NCBI RefSeq assembly: GCF_051014445.1
Contig: NW_027488370.1
Span: 9,920,001 to 9,984,000 of the forward strand
Reading direction: 5' to 3'
Source of the DNA: Colletes latitarsis
Lineage: Eukaryota > Arthropoda > Insecta > Hymenoptera > Colletidae
Length of the DNA: 64,000 nucleotides
This document shows positions 25,701-37,660 of the stretch, one piece after another. The notes beneath the pieces are model-generated. The model was not told the origin of the DNA, did no database searches, and worked only from the letters and a program-made list of their open reading frames with translations. The position numbers and the translations under genes are program-made. How positions within the stretch are numbered: the first letter of the stretch is position 1; every line of letters starts with the position of its first letter.

Positions 25701-28700
25701 CAGGCTCATTCTTTCGCATATTTCTCATACTTGATGGCTAGATCCTGGGCTTTTCCTGGATTGCATCACGTAGTAATGAAGTACCACACTGAAACATTCA
25801 ATTAAACCTGGTCTTGATAAATATTTTAGAGGATAACGCATGTTAGGTTTGGGTTAGGTCTAGGATTTGCCCTTATCAGGCTCATACTTTCGCATATTTC
25901 TCATACTTCATGGCTAGATCCTGGTCTGTTTCTGGATGGTATCACGTAGTAATGTGGTACCACGCTGAAACAGTCAATTAAACCTGGTTTCGATCAACAT
26001 TTAAGAGGATAACGCAAGTTAAGTCTGGGATAGTTCTGGGATTTGACCTCATCAGACTCATACTTTCGCATTCTTCACATACTTGTTGAACGGATCCTGG
26101 GTTTTTTCTGGTTTGGATCACGTAGTAATGTGGGACCACACTGAAGCAGTCAAGTAAACCTGGTTTCGATTAATATTTTAGAGAATAATTCATGTTAGGT
26201 CTAGGTTAGGTCTGGGATTTGCTCACATCAGGCTCATTCTTCCGCATATTTCCCAAACATGTTGAACAGATACTGGGTTTTTTCTGGTTTGGATCACGTA
26301 GTAATGTGGGACCACACTGAAACAATCAATTCAACCTGATCTTGATAAATATTTTAGAGGATAACGCATGTTAGGTCTGGGTTAGGTCTAGGATTTGCCC
26401 TCATCAGGCTCATACTTTCGCATATTTCTCATACTTCATGGCTAGATCCTGGGCTGTTTCTGGATTGTAACACGTAGTAATGTGGTACCACGCTGAAACA
26501 GTCAATTAAACCTGGTTTCGATCAATATTTTAGAGGATAACGCAAGTCAGGTCTGGGATAGGTCTAGGATTTACCCTCATCAGGCTCTTACTTTCGCATA
26601 TTTCTCATACTTCATGTCTAGATCCTGGGCTATTCCTGGATTGGATCACGTAGTAAAGTGGTACCACACTGAAACATTCAATGAAACCTGGTCTGGATAT
26701 ATATTTTAGAGGATAACGCATCTTAGGTCTGGGTTAGGTCTAAGATTTGCCCTCATCAGGCTCACAGTTTAGCGTTTTTCACATACTTCTTGAACAGATC
26801 CTGGGCTTTCTCTGGTTTGGATCACGAAGTAGTGTGGTACCACACTGAAACAGTCCATTAAACCTGGTTTCGCTCAATATTTTAGAGGATAGCGCATGTT
26901 AGGTCTAGGTTAGGTCTGGGATTTGCTCCCATCAGGCTCATTCTGTCGCATATTTCTCATACTTGATGGCTAGATCCTGGGCTCGTTCTGGATTGCATCA
27001 CGTAGTAATGTTGTAGCACACTGAAACAGTCATTGAAACCTGGTTTCCATCAATATTTTAGAGGACAACGCATGTTAGGTCTAGGTAAGGCCTGAGATTT
27101 TCACTGATCAGACACATACTTTCGCATTCTTCACATACTTGTTGAACGGATCCTGGGTTTTTTCTGGTTTTGATCACGTAGTAATGTGGTACCACACTGA
27201 AACATTCAATTAAACCTGGTCTTGATAAATATTTTAGAGAATAACGCATGTTAGGTCTGGGTTAGGTCTAGGATTTGCCCTCATCAGGCTCATACTTTCG
27301 CATATTTCTCATACTTCATGGCTAGATCCTGGGCTATTTCTGGATTGGATCACGTAGTAATGTGGTATCACACTGAAACTGTCAATTAAACCTGGTTTTG
27401 ATCAATATTTTAGAGAATAATTCATTGTAGGTCTAGGATAGGTCAGGGATTTGCTCCCATCAGGATCACTCTTTCGCATATTTCTCATACTTGATGGCTA
27501 GATCTTGGGCTTTTTCTGGATTGCATCACGTAGTAATGAAGTACAACACTGAAACAGTCAATTAAACCTGGTTTCGATCAATATTTTAGAGGATAACGCA
27601 AGTTAGGTCTGGGATAGGTTTGGGATTTGACCTCGTCAGACTCATACTTTCGCACCCTTCACATACTCATTGAACAGATCCTGGGTTATTTTCTGGTTTG
27701 GATCACATAGTAATATGGTACCACACTAAAACAGTCGATTAAACCAGGTTTCGATCAATATTTTTGAGGATAACGCATGTTAGGTCTAGGTTAGACCTGG
27801 GATTTTCACTCCTCAGACTCATACTTTCGCATTCTTCACATACTTGTTGAACGGACCCTGGGGTTTTTCTGGTTTGGGTCACGTAGTAATGTGGGACCAC
27901 ACTGAAACAGTCAATTAAATCTGGTTTTGATCAATATTTTAGAGACTAATTCATGTTAGGTCTAGGTTAGGCCTGGGATTTTCACTCATCAGACTCATAC
28001 TGTCGCATTCTTCACATACTTGTTGAACGGATCCTGGGTTTTTTCTGGTTTGGATCACGTAGTAATGTGGGACCACACTGAAACAGTCAATTAAACCTGG
28101 TTTCGATCAATATTTTAGAGAATAATTCATGTTAGGTCTAGGTTAGGTCTGGGATTTGCTCTCATCAGGCTCATTCTTTCGCATATTTCTCATACTTGAT
28201 GGCTAGATCCTAGTTTTTTTCGGGTTTGGATCACGTAGTAATGAAGTACAACACTGAAACAGTCAATTAAACCTGGTTTCGATCAATATTTTAGAGGATA
28301 ACGCAAGTTAGGTCTGGGATAGGTCTAGGATTTGCCCTCATCAGGCTCTTACTGTCGCATATTTCTCATACTTCATGGCTAGATCCTGGGCTGTTTCTGG
28401 ATTGTATCACGTAGTAATGTGGGACCACACTGAAACAGTCAATTAAATCTGGTTTTGATCAATATTTTAGAGAATAATTCATGTTAGGTCTAGGTTAGGC
28501 CTGGGATTTTCACTCATCAGACTCATACTTTCGCATTCTTCACATACTTGTTGAACGGATCCTGGGTTTTTTCTGGTTTGGATCACGTAGTAATGTGGGA
28601 CCACACTGAAACAGTCAATTAAATCTGGTTTCCATCAGTATTTTAGAGGATAACGCATGTTAGGTCTGGGTTAGGTCTAGGATTTGCCCTCATCAGGCTC

Positions 28701-31099
28701 ATACTTTCGCATATTGCTCATACTTCATGGCTAGATCCTGGGCTGTTTCTGGGTTGCATCACGTAGTAATGTGGTACCACGCGGAAACATTCAATTAAAC
28801 CTGGTTTCGATCAATATCTTAGAGGACAACGCATGTTAGGTCTGGGATAGGTCTGGGATTTGCCCTCATCAGGCTGATACTTTCGCATATTTCTCATACT
28901 TCATGGCTAGATCCTGGGCTATTTCTGGATTGGATTACGTAGTAAAGTGGTACCACACTGAAACATTCAATGAAACCTGGTCTGGATAAATATTTTAGAG
29001 GATAACGCATCTTAGGTCTGGGTTAGGTCTAAGATTTGCCCTCATCAGGCTCACAGTTTAGCGTTTTTCACATACTTGTTGAACAGATCCTGGGTTTTTT
29101 CTGGTTTGGATCACGAAGTAGTGTGGTACCACACTGAAGCAGTCCATTAAACCTGGTTTAGCTCAATATTTTAGAGGATAACGCATGTTAGGTCTAGGTT
29201 AGGTCTGGGATTTGCTCTCATCAGGCTCATTCTTTCGCATATTTCTCATACTTGATGGCTAGATCCTGGAGTTTTTCTGGATTGCATCACGTAGTAATGT
29301 AGTACCACACTGAAACAGTCAATGAAACCTGGTTTCCATCAATATTTTAGAGGACAACGCAAGTTAGGTCTAGGTAAGGCCTGAGATTTTCACTGATCAG
29401 ACTCATACTTTCGCGTTCTTCACATACTTGTTGAACGGATCCTGGGTTTTTTCTGGTTTTGATCACGTAGTAATGAGGTACCTCAATGAAACATTCAATT
29501 AAACCTGGTCTTGATAAAAATTTTACAGAATACTGCATGTTAGGTCTGGGGTAGGTCTAGGATTTGCCCTCATCAGGCTCATACTTTCGCATATTTCTCA
29601 TACTTCATGGCTAGATCCTGGGCTATTTCTGGATTGGATCACGTAGTAATGTGGTACCACACTGAAACAGTCAATTAAACCTGGTTTCGATCAATATTTT
29701 AGAGAATAATTCATGTTAGGTCTAGGTTAGGTCTGGGATTTGCTCTCATCAGGCTCATTCTTTCGCATATTTCTCATACTTGATGGCTAGATCCTGGGCT
29801 TTTTCTGGATTGCATCACGTAGTAATGAAGTACAACACTGAAACAGTCAATTAAACCTGGTTTCGATCAATATTTTAGAGAATAATTCATGTTAGGTCTA
29901 GGTTAGGTCTGGGATTTGCTCTCATCAGGCTCATTCTTTCGCATATTTTTCATACATGTAGAACAGATCCTGGGTTTTTTCTGGTTTTGATCACGTAGTA
30001 ATGAGGTACCACAATGAAACATTCAATTAAACCTGGTCTTGATAAAAATTTTACAGAATAATTCATGTTAGGTCTAGGTTAGGTCTGGGATTTGCTCTCA
30101 TCAGGCTCATTCTTTCGCATATTTTACATACATGTAGAACAGATCCTGGGTTTTTTCTGTTTTGGATCACGTAGTAATGAAGTACAACACTGAAACAGTC
30201 AATTAAACCTGGTTTCCATCAATAGTTTACAGAATAACGCATGTTAGGTCTGGGTTAGGTCTAGGATTTGCCCTCATTAGGCTCATACTTTCGCATATTT
30301 CTCATACTTCATGGCTAGATCCTGGGCTTTTTCTGGATTGCATCACGTAGTAATGAAGTACCACGCTGAAACAGTCGATTAAACCTGGTTTCGATCAATA
30401 TTTTAGAGGATAACGCATGTTAGGTCTGGGATAGGTCCGGGATTTGACCTCGTCAGACTCATACTTTCGCATATTGCTCATACTTCATGGCTAGATCCTG
30501 GGCTGTTTGTGGATTGCATCACGTAGTAATGTAGTACCACACTGAAACAGTCAATTAAACCTGATTTCGATCAATGTTTTACAGGATAACGCAAGTTAGG
30601 TCTGGGATAGGTCTAGGATTTGCCCTCATCAGGCTCATACTTTCGCATATTGCTCATACTTCATGGCTAGATCCTGGGCTGTTTGTGGATTGCATCACGT
30701 AGTAATGTGGTACCACACTGAAACAGTCAATTAAACCTGATTTCGATCAATGTTTTAGAGGATAACGCAAGTTAGGTCTGGGATAGGTCTAGGATTTTCA
30801 CTCATCAGACTCATACTTTCGCATTCTTCACATACTTGTTGAACGGATCCTGCGTTTTTTCTGGTTTGGATCACGTAGTAATGTGGGACCACACTGAAAC
30901 AGTCAATTAAACCTGGTTTCGACCATTATTTTAGAGAATAATTCATGTTAGGTCTAGGTTAGGTCTGGGATTTGCTCTCATCAGGCTCATTCTTTCGCAT
31001 ATTTCTCTTACTTGATGGCTAGATCCTGGGCTTTTTCTGGATTGCATCACGTAGTAATGAAGTACAACACTGAAACAGTCAATTAAACCTGGTTTCGAT
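25701..31099 (+). repeat. mixed A and B monomers, weak HOR order
   Basis: About 31 monomers. Many are single variants, and the HOR signal is weaker than elsewhere. Local repeats seen: a 3-monomer step (528 bp) between 27901 and 28429 (AATTAAATCTGG), and a one-monomer duplication at about 30471-30820. The stretch around 29.4-30.4 kb contains the CATGTAGAAC and TGGTTTTGATC monomers also found at 20.7-21.6 and 33.4-34.2 kb. A lone hybrid-like monomer lies near 28208 (GATCCTAGTTTTTTTCGGG after ATGGCTA). Satellite only. Confidence 0.72.
30471..30820 (+). repeat. adjacent duplicate monomers with TGTTTGTGG
   Basis: GGGCTGTTTGTGGATTGC occurs at about 30500 and again 176 bp later, together with ATATTGCTCATAC, AAACCTGATTTCGATC and AATGTTTTA in both. 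The usual form is TGTTTCTGG, so the shared G marks a local one-monomer duplication. The two copies differ at a few bases (GTAGTACC against GTGGTACC; TTTTACAGG against TTTTAGAGG). Confidence 0.75.
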
Positions 31100-33465
31100 C
31101 AATATCTTAGAGGATAACGCAAGTTAGGTCTGGGATAGGTCTGGGATTTGACCTCATCAGACTCATACTTTCGCACACTTCTCATACTCGTTGAACAGAT
31201 CCTGGGTTTTTTCTGGTTTGGATCCCGTAGTAGTGTGGTACCACACTGAAACAGTCCATTAAACCTGTTTTCGCTCATTATTTTAGAGGATAACGCATGT
31301 TAGGTCTAGGTCAGGCCTGGGATCTTCACTCATCAGACTCATACTTTCACATTCTTCACATACTTGTTGAACGGATACTGGGGTTTTTCTGGTTTGGATC
31401 ACGTAGTAATGTGGGACCACACTGAAACAGTCAATTAAACCAGGTTTCGATTAATATTTTTGAGGATAACGCATGTTAGGTCTAGGTTAGGCCTGGGATT
31501 TTCACTCATCGGACTCATACTTTCGCATTCTTCACATACTTGTTGAACGGATCCTGCGTTTTTTCTGGTTTGGATCACGTAGTAATGTGGGACCACACTG
31601 AAGCAGTCAATTAAACCTGGTTTCGACCAATATCTTAGAGAATAATTCATGTTAGGTCTAGGTTAGGTCTGGGATTTGCTCTCATCAGGCTCATTCTTTC
31701 GCATTTTTCTCATACTTGATGGCTATATCCTGGGCTTTTTCTGGATTGCATCACGTAGCAATGAAGTACAACACTGAAACAGTCAATTAAACCTGGTTTC
31801 CATCAATACTTTAGAGGACAACGCAAGTTAGGTCTGGGATAGGTCTGGCATTTGCCCTCATCAGGCTCATACTTTCGCGTTTTTCACATACTTGTTGAAC
31901 AGATCCTGGGTTTTTTCTGGTTTGGATCCCGTAGTAGTGTTGTACCACACTGAAACAGTCCATTAAACCTGGTTTCGCTCATTATTTTAGAGGATAACGC
32001 ATGTTAGGTCTAGGTCAGGCCTGGGATTTTCACTCATCAGACTCATACTTTCGCATTCTTCACATACTTGTTGAACGGATCCTGGGGTTTTTCTGGTTTG
32101 GATCACGTAGTAATGTGGGACCACACTGAAACAATCAATTAAACCTGGTCTTGATAAATATTTTAGAGGATAACGCATGTTAGGTCTGGGTTAGGTCTAG
32201 GATTTGCCCTCATCAGGCTCATACTTTCGCATATTTCTCATACTTCATGGCTAGATCCTGGGCTATTTCTGGATTGGATCACGTAGTAAAGTGGTACCAC
32301 ACTGAAACATTCAATGAAACCTGGTCTGGATAAATATTTTAGAGGCTAACGCATCTTAGGTCTGGGTTAGGTCTAAGATTTGCCCTCATCAGGCTCACAG
32401 TTTCGCGTTTTTCACATACTTGTTGAGCGGATCCTGGGTTTTTTCTGGTTTGGATCACGTAGTAATGTGGGACCTCACTGAAACAGTCAATTAAACCTGG
32501 TTTCGACCAATATTTTAGAGAATAATTCATGTTAGGTCTAGGTTAGGTCTGGGATTTGCTCTCATCAGGCTCATTCTTTCGCATATTTCTCATACTTGAT
32601 GGCTAGATCCTGGGCTTTTTCTGGATTGCATCACGTAGTAATGAAGTACAACACTGAAACAGTCAATTAAACCTGGTTTCCATCAATATTTTAGAGGACA
32701 ACGCAAGTTAGGTCTGGGATAGGTCTGGGATTTGCCCTCATCAGCCTCATACTTTCGCGTTTTTCACATACTTGTTGAACAGATCCTGGGTTTTTTCTGG
32801 TTTGGATCCCGTAGTAGTGTTGTACCACACTGAAACAGTCCATTAAACCTGGTTTCGCTCATTATTTTAGAGGATAACGCATGTTAGGTCTAGGTCAGTC
32901 CTGGGATTTTCACTCATCAGACTCATACTTTCGCATTCTTCACATACTTGTTGAACGGATCCTGGGGTTTTTCTGGTTTGGTTCACGTAGTAACGTGGTA
33001 CCACACTGAAACATTCAATTAAACCTGGTCTTGATAAATATTTTAGAGGATAACGCATGTTAGGTCTGGGTTAGGTCTAGGATTTGCCCTCATCAGGCCC
33101 ATACTTTCGCATATTTCTCATACTTCATGGCTAGATCCTAGGCTATTTCTGGATTGGATCACGTAGTAAAGTGGTACCACACTGAAACATTCAATGAAAC
33201 CTGGTCTGGATAAATACTTTAGAGGATAACGCATCTTAGGTCTGGGTTAGGTCTAAGATTTGCCCTCATCAGGCTCACAGTTTCGCGTTTTTCACATACT
33301 TGTTGAACGGATCCTGGGTTTTTTCTGGTTTGGATCACGTAGTAATGTGGGACCACACTGAAACAGTCAATTAAACCTGGTTTCGACCAATATTTTAGAG
33401 AATAATTCATGTTAGGTCTAGGTTAGGTCTGGGATTTGCTCTCATCAGGCTCATTCTTTCGCATA
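31100..33465 (+). repeat. 18-mer-offset block, copy 1, with internal 5-mer
   Basis: Matches 34268-36633 at 3,168 bp (18 x 176). Markers: GATCCCGTAGTAGTG, CCTGTTTTCGCTCATTATT, GGATACTGGGG. Inside it, 31540-33465 is a 5-mer HOR (880 bp, about 2.2 copies). The 5-mer order is B with AATAATTCATG, A with GAAGTACAAC, B with GATCCCG and CTCATTATT, B with CTGGGGTTTTTC, and A with GTAAAGTGG and AACGCATCTTAGG. Confidence 0.85.
31198..31373 (+). repeat. representative class B monomer (176 bp)
   Basis: One full unit from GATCCTGGG to the next equivalent site (here GATACTGGG). It shows the class B signature: a run of six T after GGG, TGGTTTGGATC, an intact GGTACC palindrome, then the paired TTAGG motifs. 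The preceding left flank is mixed, with TTCGCACACTT and TACTCGTTGAACA, which is class C-like. Class B monomers are recognised by CACATACTTGTTGAAC before the GATCC site and are the commonest class in the window. The phase chosen here is arbitrary. Confidence 0.85.
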
Positions 33466-34267
33466 TTTTTCATACATGTAGAACAGATCCTGGGTTTTTT
33501 CTGGTTTTGATCACGTAGTAATGAGGTACCACAATGAAACATTCAATTAAACCTGGTCTTGATAAAAATTTTACAGAATAACGCATGTTAGGTCTGGGTT
33601 AGGTCTAGGATTTGCCCTCATCAGGCTCATACTTTCGCATATTTCTCATACTTCATGGCTAGATCCTGGGCTATTTCTGGACTGGATCACGTAGTAATGT
33701 GGTACCACACTGAAACAGTCAATTAAACCTGGTTTCGATCAATATTTTAGAGAATAATTCATGTTAGGTCTAGGTTAGGTCTGGGATTTGCTCTCACCAG
33801 GCTCATTCTTTCGCATATTTCTCATACTTGATGGCTAGATCCTGGACTTTTTCTGGATTGCATCACGTAGTAATGAAGTACCACACTGAAACAGTCAATT
33901 AAACCTGGTTTCGATCAATATTTTAGAGAATAATTCATGTTAGGTCTAGGTTAGGTCTGGGATTTGCTCTCATCAGGCTCATTCTTTCGCATATTTTTCA
34001 TACATGTAGAACAGATCCTGGGTTTTTTCTGTTTTGGATCACGTAGTAATGAAGTACAACACTGAAACAGTCAATTAAACCTGGTTTCCATCAATATTTT
34101 ACAGAATAACGCATGTTAGGTCTGGGTTAGGTCTAGGATTTGCCCTCATTAGGCTCATACTTTCGCATATTTCTCATACTTCATGGCTAGATCCTGGGCT
34201 TTTTCTGGATTGCATCACGTAGTAATGAAGTACCACGCTGAAACAGTCGATTAAACCTGGTTTCGAT
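33466..34267 (+). repeat. insert between the two 18-mer copies (dispersed segment, copy 2)
   Basis: About 4.6 monomers that interrupt the 5-mer series. They belong to 33351-34248, the second copy of 20671-21568. The 5-mer HOR stops at CATATTTTTCATACATGTAG and resumes further right, so a foreign block of the same satellite seems to sit between two 5-mer stretches. Confidence 0.78.
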
Positions 34268-36633
34268 CAATATTTTAGAGGATAACGCATGTTAGGTCTG
34301 GGATAGGTCCGGGATTTGACCTCATCAGACTCATACTTTCGCACACTTCACATACTCGTTTAACAGATCCTGGGTTTTTTCTGGTTTGGATCCCGTAGTA
34401 GTGTGGTACCACACTGAAACAGTCCATTAAACCTGTTTTCGCTCATTATTTTAGAGGATAACGCATGTTAGGTCTAGGTCAGGCCTGGGATTTTCACTCA
34501 TCAGACTCATACTTTCACATTCTTCACATACTTGTTGAACGGATACTGGGGTTTTTCTGGTTTGGATCACGTAGTAATGTGGGACCACACTGAAACAGTC
34601 AATTAAACCAGGTTTCGATCAATATTTTTGAGGATAACGCATGTTAGGTCTAGGTTAGGCCTGGGATTTTCACTCATCGGACTCATACTTTCGCATTCTT
34701 CACATACTTGTTGAACGGATCCTGGGTTTTTTCTGGTTTGGATCACGTAGTAATGTGGGACCACACTGAAACAGTCAATTAAACCTGGTTTCGACCAATA
34801 TTTTAGAGAATAATTCATGTTAGGTCTAGGTTAGGTCTGGGATTTGCTCTCATCAGGCTCATTCTTTCGCATATTTCTCATACTTGATGGCTAGATCCTG
34901 GCCTTTTTCTGGATTGCATCACGTAGTAATGAAGTACAACACTGAAACAGTCAATTAAACCTGGTTTCCATCAATATTTTAGAGGACAACGCAAGTTAGG
35001 TCTGGGATAGGTCTGGGATTTGCCCTCATCAGGCTCATACTTTCGGGTTTTTCACATACTTGTTGAACAGTTCCTGGGTTTTTTCTGGTTTGGTTCCCGT
35101 AGTAGTGTGGTACCACACTGAAACAGTCCATTAAACCTGGTTTCGCTCATTATTTTAGAGGATAACGCATGTTAGGTCTAGGTCAGGCCTGGGATTTTCA
35201 CTCATCAGACTCATACTTTCGCATTCTTCACATACTTGTTGAACGGATCCTGGGGTTTTTCTGGTTTGGATCACGTAGTAATGTGGGACCACACTGAAAC
35301 AATCAATTAAACCTGGTCTTGATAAATATTTTAGAGGATAACGCATGTTAGGTCTGGGTTAGGTCTAGGATTTGCCATCACCAGGCTCATACTTTCGCAT
35401 ATTTCTCATACTTCATGGCTAGATCCTGGGCTATTTCTGGATTGGATCACGTAGTAAAGTGGTACCACACTGAAACATTCAATGAAACCTGGTCTGGATA
35501 AATATTTTAGAGGCTAACGCATCTTAGGTCTGGGTTAGGTCTAAGATTTGCCCTCATCAGGCTCACAGTTTCGCGTTTTTCACATACTTGTTGAGCGGAT
35601 CCTGGGTTTTTTCTGGTTTGGATCACGTAGTAATGTGGGACCTCACTGAAACAGTCAATTAAACCTGGTTTCGACCATTATTTTAGAGAATAATTCATGT
35701 TAGGTCTAGGTTAGGTCTCGGATTTGCTCTCATCAGGCTCATTCTTAAGCATATTTCTCATACTTGATGGCTAGATCCTGGGCTTTTTCTGGATTGCATC
35801 ACGTAGTAATGAAGTACAACACTGAAACAGTCAATTAAACCTGGTTTCCATCAATATTTTAGAGGACAACGCAAGTTAGGTCTGGGATAGGTCTGGGATT
35901 TGCCCTCATCAGCCTCATACTTTCGCGTTTTTCACATACTTGTTGAACAGATCCTGGGTTTTTTCTGGTTTGGATCCCGTAGTAGTGTTGTACCACACTG
36001 AAACAGTCCATTAAACCTGGTTTCGCTCATTATTTTAGAGGATAACGAATGTTAGGTCTAGGTCAGTCCTGGGATTTTCACTCATCAGACTCATACTTTC
36101 GCATTCTTCACATACTTGTTGAACGGAGCCTGGGGTTTTTCTGGTTTGGTTCACGTAGTAACGTGGTACCACACTGAAACATTCAATTAAACCTGGTCTT
36201 GATAAATATTTTAGAGGATAACGCATGTTAGGTCTGGGTTAGGTCTAGGATTTGCCCTCATCAGGCTCATACTTTCGCATATTTCTCATACTTCATGGCT
36301 AGATCCTGGGCTATTTCTGGATTGGATCACGTAGTAAAGTGGTACCACACTGAAACATTCAATGAAACCTGGTCTGGATAAATATTTTAGAGGATAACGC
36401 ATCTTAGGTCTGGGTTAGGTCTAAGATTTGCCCTCATCAGGCTCACAGTTTCGCGTTTTTCACATACTTGTTGAACGGATCCTGGGTTTTTTCTGGTTTG
36501 GATCACGTAGTAATGTGGGACCACACTGAAACAGTCAATTAAACCTGGTTTCGACCAATATTTTAGAGAATAATTCATGTTAGGTCTAGGTTAGGTCTGG
36601 GATTTGCTCTCATCAGGCTCATTCTTTCGCATA
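34268..36633 (+). repeat. 18-mer-offset block, copy 2
   Basis: Second copy of 31100-33465 at +3,168 bp, with scattered differences such as ACAGTTCCTGGG, CATTCTTAAGCATATT (about 35740) and CGGAGCCTGGGG. Nested inside is the 5-mer HOR that continues beyond it to about 37660. Confidence 0.85.
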
Positions 36634-37660
36634 TTTCTCATACTTGATGGCTAGATTCTGGGCTTTTTCTGGATTGCATCACGTAGTAATGAAGTACAAC
36701 ACTGAAACAGTCAATTAAACCTGGTTTCCATCAATATTTCAGAGGACAACGCAAGTTAGGTCTGGGATAGGTCTGGGATTTGCCCTCATCAGGCTCATAC
36801 TTTCGGGTTTTTCACATACTTGTTGAACAGATCCTGGGTTTTTTCTGGTTTGGATCCCGTAGTAGTGTGGTACCACACTGAAACAGTCCATTAAACCTGG
36901 TTTCGCTCATTATTTTAGAGGATAACGCATCTTAGGTCTAGGTCAGGCCTGGGATTTTCACTCATCAGACTCATACTTTCGCATTCTTCACATACTTGTT
37001 GAACGGATCCTGGGGTTTTTCTGGTTTGGATCACGTAGTAATGTGGGACCACACTGAAACAATCAATTAAACCTGGTCTTGATAAATATTTTAGAGGATA
37101 ACGCATGTTAGGTCTGGGTTAGGTCTAGGATTTGCCCTTATCAGGCTCATACTTTCGCATATTTCTCATACTTCATGGCTAGATCCTGGGCTATTTCTGG
37201 ATTGGATCACGTAGTAAAGTGGTACCACACTGAAACATTCAATGAAACCAGGTCTGGATAAATATTTTAGAGGCTAACGCATCTTAGGTCTGGGTTAGGT
37301 CTAAGATTTGCCCTAATCAGGCTCACAGTTTCGCGTTTTTCACATACGTGTTGAGCGGATCCTGGGTTTTTTCTGGTTTGGATCACGTAGTAATGTGGGA
37401 CCTCACTGAAACAGTCAATTAAACCTGGTTTCGACCAATATTTTAGAGAATAATTCATGTTAGGTCTAGGTTAGGTCTGGGATTTGCTCTCATCAGGCTC
37501 ATTCTTTCGCATATTTCTCATACTTGATGGTTAGATCCTGGGCTTTTTCTGGATTGCATCACGTAGTAATGAAGTACAACACTGAAACAGTCAATTAAAC
37601 CTGGTTTCCATCAATATTTTAGAGGATAACGCAAGTTAGGTCTGGGATAGGTCTGGGATT
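34700..37660 (+). repeat. 5-mer HOR (880 bp), about 3.4 tandem copies
   Basis: Equivalent monomers recur at 880-bp steps, for example ACAGTCAATT at 34771 and 35651, and the AACGCATCTTAGG unit at about 36395 and 37275. Five successive monomer types keep a fixed order. The series ends near 37660, where GGATTAGCCCTC and class D monomers begin. The offset is exactly 5 x 176, so no net indels separate the copies. Confidence 0.87.

Noticed and set aside
33466..34267. Transposon insertion in the 5-mer HOR
   Set aside because: The interrupting sequence is itself ordinary satellite with the same period and orientation; no terminal repeats or target-site duplication.
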